Source of the DNA: Polyangiaceae bacterium
GTDB taxonomy: Bacteria > Myxococcota_A > Polyangia > Polyangiales > Polyangiaceae
Length of the DNA stretch: 34,144 nt
Assembly: GCA_029266615.1 (NCBI GenBank)
Contig: JAQSWN010000055.1
Span: forward strand, 1 to 34,144
Reading direction: 5' to 3'
Part shown: positions 30,243-34,144 of the stretch, in pieces
Numbering within the stretch: position 1 is the stretch's first letter
How the letters are laid out: every line of letters begins with the position of its first letter
Made by a program: the position numbers and the translations under genes
Notes under the pieces: model-generated
The model's input: the letters and a program-made list of their open reading frames with translations, nothing else
The model's database searches: none
What the model was told of the DNA's origin: nothing

Positions 30243-30247
30243 TTGCA
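30233..30247. promoter_or_regulatory. Zur-type operator candidate over a stop codon: CGCAAC-TTG-ATTGCA
   Basis: The palindrome contains the TGA stop (30240-30242) of the WD40 gene and lies 35 bp upstream of the start at 30282, so it probably controls the transporter-fragment/GTPase pair. Confidence 0.75.
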
Positions 30248-30281
30248 TTTAAAGACAGGCCGCGCTAAGTGGTCCGACGCT

Positions 30282-30569
30282 ATGCTGGACTTGTCGGCAC
30301 TCGTCCTCGGCTTGGGGCTGGGGTTGCGCCACGCGACCGACGCCGATCACGTCGCGGCCGTGACCGCGATGTTGCAGCGGGAGCCTGGGACGATGCGAGC
30401 GATGCGGGTCGCGGTGCTCTGGGGGCTGGGGCATACCGCCTCGTTCCTCGTGGTCGGGCTGCTGACGGTCCTCGCCGGCGTGCGTTTGCCCGAGTCGTTC
30501 GAGCCAGCGGTGGAGCTGCTCGTGGCTGGGATGCTCGTCGGAGTCTCAACTTGGATTGTAGCCCTATGA
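30282..30569 (+). pseudogene. Truncated nickel/cobalt (NicO/UreH-type) transporter fragment
   Basis: A 95-aa frame (ATG at 30282) resembling only the N-terminal part of NiCoT/UreH-type transporters. It has [17 protein letters not shown], the HX4DH metal-site motif of helix II, and [18 protein letters not shown] of the next helix. Normal members have about 200-330 aa and 6-8 helices; here only three hydrophobic segments remain and the frame stops at WIVAL. The stop overlaps the GTPase ATG (ATGA at 30566), so the gene may now serve only as a translational leader. It could be a half-transporter, but loss of the C-terminal half makes transport doubtful. Confidence 0.7.
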
Positions 30570-31903
30570 CAAGAGTTCCCGTTACTGTGCTCACCGGTTT
30601 CCTCGGCGCGGGCAAGACCACGCTCCTGAACCGCATCCTGACCGAGAATCACGGTAAGCGTATCGCCGTGATCGAGAACGAGTTCGGCGAGATCGGCATC
30701 GATCAGGCGCTGGTCATCAACGCGGACGAAGAAGTGTTCGAGATGAACAACGGCTGCATCTGCTGCACCGTGCGCGGTGACCTCATCCGGATCCTCGGCA
30801 ACTTGATGAAGCGCCGCGACAAGTTCGATCAAATTCTGGTCGAGACGACAGGCATGGCCGACCCTGGTCCGGTCGCGCAGACGTTCTTCGTCGACGAGGA
30901 CGTACGGGCGCTGTTTGCGCTGGACGGCATCATCACCCTCGTCGACGCCAAGCACGTGCTCTTACACCTCGAGGACTCGAGCGAGTGCCGTGAGCAAATC
31001 GCCTTCGCGGACGTCCTCATCCTCAACAAGTGCGACCTGGTAACGGAGGCGGAGCTGGACCTGCTGGAGCGACGAATTCGCGCGATGAACGCGCTGGCGA
31101 AGATCGTCCGCTCCACGAACGCCCAAGTACCCATGGCGGACGTGCTGGACGTCGGCGGCTTCGACTTGGCGCGAGCCCTCGCGCAGAAGCCGGCGTTCCT
31201 ATCGCCCGAGTATCCGTTCGAGTGGGCGGGGACCTTGGACGTGACCGAGGGGACGTGTGAGCTGTCCCTGGAGGAGGGCCCTGACCCCACCATCGACGTG
31301 GCGGCTCTATATCTAGTGGCGGGCGAAGACGCGGGGCAGCCGACCGCCGCCGAGCGCGCGCGCCGTCTCTGGGCCGAGCCTGCAACGAAGGTCGAGTCCG
31401 GGGGACCGATGGTCGCGGGGGCAGACCGTCGCTTCACCTTGCCGGTTCTGCCCGGCACTTCGACGTTCACGCTCCGGCTCCCTCGCGCAGGGCGGCTCGG
31501 CTTGTACACCCAGCACCTGCCGAGCGAGTTTCGTCTGCGCTTGGCTCGGGCCGGGAAGCCCGTCGCCCTCGCGGCCGAGCAGGAGCTCACGGCGGCGCAC
31601 ACCCACGACGCGGACGTGACGTCCGTCGGGATTCACCTGAAAAAGCCGGTGGACATGGACCGCTTGAATACGTGGCTCTCGGCGCTATTGCGCGACTACG
31701 GCGCCGACATCTTCCGCATGAAAGGTATCTTGAACGTGGCCGGCGCCGACCGGCGGTTCGTCTTTCAAGGCGTCCATATGTTGCTGGACGCCCGCGAAGA
31801 TCGGCCCTGGGGCGTAGAAGAGCGCGCCAGCGACCTGGTCTCCATCGGGCGCAAGCTGGACCGCGCCGCCTTGAGCCGTGCGTTCGCGGAGTGTGTGGCT
31901 TGA
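30566..31903 (+). CDS. Second COG0523 (CobW-family) GTPase, with inserted domain
   Basis: A 445-aa CobW-family GTPase; the ATG at 30566 overlaps the preceding stop. Walker A is GFLGAGKTT (11-19), [10 protein letters not shown] is the switch I region, the CxCC motif is C64-I-C66-C67 ([10 protein letters not shown]), [10 protein letters not shown] follows and NKCD is the specificity motif. Between the GTPase core and the CobW_C domain lies an insert of about 130 residues (from FEWAGTLDV to [12 protein letters not shown]) with beta-rich stretches, such as [21 protein letters not shown], and a terminal HTHD that could bind metal. It belongs to a different subgroup from the ZigA protein at 26871. 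The metal is not fixed by sequence; zinc is favoured from context, cobalt or nickel are alternatives given the transporter remnant. Confidence 0.9.
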   Translation: MTRVPVTVLTGFLGAGKTTLLNRILTENHGKRIAVIENEFGEIGIDQALVINADEEVFEMNNGCICCTVRGDLIRILGNLMKRRDKFDQILVETTGMADPGPVAQTFFVDEDVRALFALDGIITLVDAKHVLLHLEDSSECREQIAFADVLILNKCDLVTEAELDLLERRIRAMNALAKIVRSTNAQVPMADVLDVGGFDLARALAQKPAFLSPEYPFEWAGTLDVTEGTCELSLEEGPDPTIDVAALYLVAGEDAGQPTAAERARRLWAEPATKVESGGPMVAGADRRFTLPVLPGTSTFTLRLPRAGRLGLYTQHLPSEFRLRLARAGKPVALAAEQELTAAHTHDADVTSVGIHLKKPVDMDRLNTWLSALLRDYGADIFRMKGILNVAGADRRFVFQGVHMLLDAREDRPWGVEERASDLVSIGRKLDRAALSRAFAECVA

Positions 31904-31958
31904 TGATCGTTCGCGGTCTCGCAGGCGCAGCGCGCCGCTATCGCCTTTCATGAACTCT

Positions 31959-31985
31959 GCAAGCCGTCGGTGAGCCGCGGCTTGC
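31959..31985. terminator. Bidirectional terminator hairpin
   Basis: GCAAGCCG (31959-31966) pairs perfectly with CGGCTTGC (31978-31985) around an 11-nt loop in the 123-bp gap between the convergent GTPase gene and metR. No T run is present. Confidence 0.6.
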
Positions 31986-32026
31986 GTCACGTCCTCCACG
32001 ACGGCGTTGACGGTCCGCCGGGGAGG

Positions 32027-32980
32027 TCAATCCTGTCGCGTCACGTCGCGCGCGCGCTTCTTCGCCCGCTTGCGCGCTGGCACCTTCGCCACCTCTTTCG
32101 CTTTCGCGAGCTGCACGAACCCTTCGACGTAGTCCACCTTGGCCTCCCCTGCGCGGAGGCCGAGGAATATTTGTTTGGAGATGCCGTGCCGCCCGAGCCG
32201 AACGGGAACGACGCTCACTTTCTCCCGGTACTCCTCGACCAGCCACGCCGGTAGAGCGGCGACGCCTCGGCCGCACGCGACCATCTGCAGCATGATGTCC
32301 GTCGTTTCTATCACTTTATGCCGCTTCGGTACCGCACCCGCGGGCAGCAGAAACTGACTGTAGACGTCCAATCGTTCCACCTCGACGGGGTACGTGATGA
32401 GCGTTTCCGCTTCCAACTCTGCGGGAACGACGTAGGCGCGCCCCGCGAACGGATGCTGCGCGCTCACCACGAGAACCTGCTCGTAGTCGAACACAGGCTC
32501 GAAATGGAGTCCCTTCCGGCGCAGCGGATCGGGCGTGACCAGGATGTCTATCTCGTGGCCGAAGAGCGCGCCGACACCTCCGAACTGGAACTTCTGCCGC
32601 ACGTCCAAGTCCACGTCCGGCCACGTGCGCAAGAACGGCTCCACGACTTGTAACAGCCAGCGGTAGCAAGGATGACACTCCATCCCGATGCGCAAGGTTC
32701 CGCGCTCACCCCGCGCGAACTGGTCGACGATGAGCTCCGCGTGCTCGAGCTGGGGCAGCACGCGTTGGGCCAGAGCCAGGAGGTAGCTGCCGGCCGGGGT
32801 GAGTCGGACTCCCCTTCCCTCGCGCTGCCAAACCTCGGTTCCGAACTGCTGCTCTATCCGCCGCACGGTGTGGCTCAGCGCAGATTGAGTGAGCCCCAAG
32901 CTTTTGGCGGCCGCCGTGAGTGAGCCGCACCGCGCCACTTCGCGCAGCAAGCTCAGATGGATTCTTTCCAGCCGGTTCAC
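32027..32980 (-). CDS. metR: LysR-family regulator, MetR
   Basis: A 317-aa LysR-type regulator starting at GTG 32980. Residues 1-60 carry the helix-turn-helix (GSLTAAAKSLGLTQSALSHT). The effector domain follows (LRIGMECHPCYRWLLQVV, DIDILVTPDPLRRKGL-type loop, VLVVSAQHPFAG). The ECHPCYRWL stretch is characteristic of MetR. Divergent orientation to metE and a TGAC-N5-TTCA site between them fit MetR, which activates metE with homocysteine as co-effector. It carries a Lys/Arg-rich C-terminal extension (VPARKRAKKRARDVTRQD), which is unusual. Confidence 0.92.
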   Translation of the reverse strand: MNRLERIHLSLLREVARCGSLTAAAKSLGLTQSALSHTVRRIEQQFGTEVWQREGRGVRLTPAGSYLLALAQRVLPQLEHAELIVDQFARGERGTLRIGMECHPCYRWLLQVVEPFLRTWPDVDLDVRQKFQFGGVGALFGHEIDILVTPDPLRRKGLHFEPVFDYEQVLVVSAQHPFAGRAYVVPAELEAETLITYPVEVERLDVYSQFLLPAGAVPKRHKVIETTDIMLQMVACGRGVAALPAWLVEEYREKVSVVPVRLGRHGISKQIFLGLRAGEAKVDYVEGFVQLAKAKEVAKVPARKRAKKRARDVTRQD

Positions 32981-32983
32981 TTA

Positions 32984-32996
32984 TGACAAGCTTTCA
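32984..32996. promoter_or_regulatory. MetR-type binding site candidate: TGAC-AAGCT-TTCA
   Basis: Matches the known MetR pattern TGAA-N5-TTCA with one mismatch. It lies 4 bp from the metR start and 78 bp upstream of metE, in the 93-bp divergent region. This position would allow metR autorepression and metE activation. Confidence 0.55.
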
Positions 32997-33073
32997 TGGA
33001 TGCGTGACAAATGACCATTATCCAACACAGGTCTGAGGTTCTACGCTCACTTCCAAGGAAGCAAGGATTCAGC

Positions 33074-34144
33074 ATGGCTAGGACTCACAACCTCGGATTT
33101 CCCCGTATTGGCTCGCATCGCGAGCTCAAGCTCGCTCAAGAGCAGCACTGGAAGGGGGCGCTCGCCCACCATCAGCTCGAAGCGCTGGGCGCCGAGCTGC
33201 GACAGCGGAATTGGAGTCGCCAAGCGGGGCTCGACCTCGCGGCCGTAGGCGACTTTTCGTTCTACGATCACGTGCTGGACGCGAGCTTTTTGCTCGGCAA
33301 CGTGCCGGAGAGGGCGCGCGCCCAAGGAGGAGAGCCGCTCGACGCGTACTTCCGTGTGGCGCGCGGCCGCGCCGCGGGTGACACGGACGGCGGAGTGGCC
33401 GCGGGCGAGATGACGAAGTGGTTCGATACGAATTACCACTACATCGTCCCCGAGCTCTCCTCGCGAACCGAGTTTCGGCTGGACGCGTCACGCCTCCTCG
33501 CCCAGCTCGCAGAGGCACGCGCGGCTCGCGTCACCGTAAAGCCGGTCATCGTCGGTCCCATCACGTACCTGTGGCTCGGCAAGGCCAAAGACGGCACGGA
33601 CCGCTTGTCATTGCTTCCCCGGCTCTTGCCTGTTTATCGCGAGCTGCTCACTCTGCTCGCGCGTGAGGGAGTGGATTGGGTTCAAGTCGATGAGCCAGCG
33701 CTCGTGACCGAGCTCGGTCCCGCCTGGCGGCAGGCGTACCGCACCGCGTATGAGGCCTTGAAGGGTGCCGGCAGTAAGCTCCTGCTCACCACGTATTTCG
33801 GTCGCCTCGGGGAAAACCTGGACCTTGTCACGAACCTGCCCGTGGACGGCCTGCACCTGGACGCGGTGAGCGCGCGCGGCGAGGTCGAGCAAGTAGTCGC
33901 GAGCCTGCCGGAAGACCGCGTGCTCTCGCTAGGCGTGGTCAGCGGCCGCAACGTCTGGAAGGCGGACCTGAGCTCAGCCCTGGACTACTTGGAGCCGATT
34001 CATGGAAAGCTCGGCGAGCGGCTGTGGGTGGCGCCTTCTTGCTCGCTCTTGCACGTCCCGGTGGACCTGGAGAGCGAGAAGAAGCTCGACCCAGAGCTGA
34101 GAAGCTGGCTCGCTTTTGCCCAGCAAAAGCTCGAAGAAGTGCGG
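33074..34144 (+). CDS. metE: Cobalamin-independent methionine synthase, N-terminal half (cut by window end)
   Basis: The first 357 codons of metE run off the right edge. The ATG at 33074 has AAGGA (33063-33067) 6 nt upstream. The N-terminal [14 protein letters not shown] is diagnostic of MetE, which methylates homocysteine using 5-methyltetrahydropteroyl-triglutamate. Further family motifs are [42 protein letters not shown] and LLTTYFGRL, and near the edge [15 protein letters not shown]. The usual length is about 750 aa, so the zinc-binding catalytic C-terminal domain lies outside. MetE is a zinc enzyme, which is notable next to COG0523 chaperone genes. Its regulation is probably by the divergent MetR; no TGCAAY palindrome is present upstream. 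Confidence 0.95.
   Translation, partial: MARTHNLGFPRIGSHRELKLAQEQHWKGALAHHQLEALGAELRQRNWSRQAGLDLAAVGDFSFYDHVLDASFLLGNVPERARAQGGEPLDAYFRVARGRAAGDTDGGVAAGEMTKWFDTNYHYIVPELSSRTEFRLDASRLLAQLAEARAARVTVKPVIVGPITYLWLGKAKDGTDRLSLLPRLLPVYRELLTLLAREGVDWVQVDEPALVTELGPAWRQAYRTAYEALKGAGSKLLLTTYFGRLGENLDLVTNLPVDGLHLDAVSARGEVEQVVASLPEDRVLSLGVVSGRNVWKADLSSALDYLEPIHGKLGERLWVAPSCSLLHVPVDLESEKKLDPELRSWLAFAQQKLEEVR

Noticed and set aside
1..34144. tRNA, rRNA, insertion sequence, prophage, or antiviral defence genes
   Set aside because: No cloverleaf, rRNA segment, transposase, integrase, terminal repeat or defence-type enzyme could be recognised on either strand by reading.

Overview
The base composition (high GC), GC-rich third codon positions, lipoproteins with long Gly/Ala/Ser linkers after the lipobox, DUF4215-type cysteine repeats, MopE-like CDGxDxxCxG repeats and MYXO-CTERM-like sorting tails together point to a myxobacterium (Myxococcota, probably the Polyangia side). 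No rRNA, tRNA, CRISPR array, insertion sequence or phage gene was seen. The window reads as chromosomal accessory DNA devoted to metal, most likely zinc, homeostasis at the cell envelope.

Layout. (1) 163-2040: a three-gene rightward operon of envelope proteins (Cys-rich lipoprotein, Thr/Ala-tract exported protein, small lipoprotein). (2) 2227-5991 and 6111-11156: two paralogous uptake-type operons, each with a TonB-dependent receptor followed by two lipoproteins, the second having an EF-hand-like loop and an HGDH motif. The second operon also has a His-rich leader gene, and its receptor carries an N-terminal TonB-C-like domain. (3) 11170-15426: a Fur-family regulator (Zur candidate), divergent from an operon of WD40 protein, unknown protein, MerC-like membrane protein and large lipoprotein. 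(4) 15465-19483: leftward beta-propeller lipoproteins and a membrane-anchored protein. (5) 19636-26754: secreted proteins sharing a repeated H-x-C-x-H-x3-G-P-F/W domain. (6) 26871-31903: a zinc-type COG0523 GTPase (ZigA) with DUF1826, a second WD40 paralogue, a truncated nickel/cobalt-transporter-like gene and a second COG0523 GTPase. (7) 32027-34144: metR divergent from metE, which is cut by the window end.

The unifying signal is a recurrent palindrome, approximately TGCAAY-N3-ATTGCA. I count ten good copies between 11.6 and 30.3 kb. Nearly all lie just upstream of genes or operons, three of them exactly 20 bp from a proposed start codon. One copy sits between the Fur-family gene and the WD40 operon. 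I infer that these are operators of this Fur-family protein and that regions 3-6 form one co-regulated, low-zinc-type regulon.

Proposed working model (inference): TonB receptors and surface lipoproteins capture metal outside. The HxCxH-domain proteins and beta-propeller lipoproteins bind or hand over metal at the surface or periplasm. The two COG0523 GTPases and the WD40 proteins allocate scarce metal in the cytoplasm. MetE, a zinc enzyme, lies next to the second GTPase. The metal specificity and the HxCxH domain function are not proven by sequence alone.
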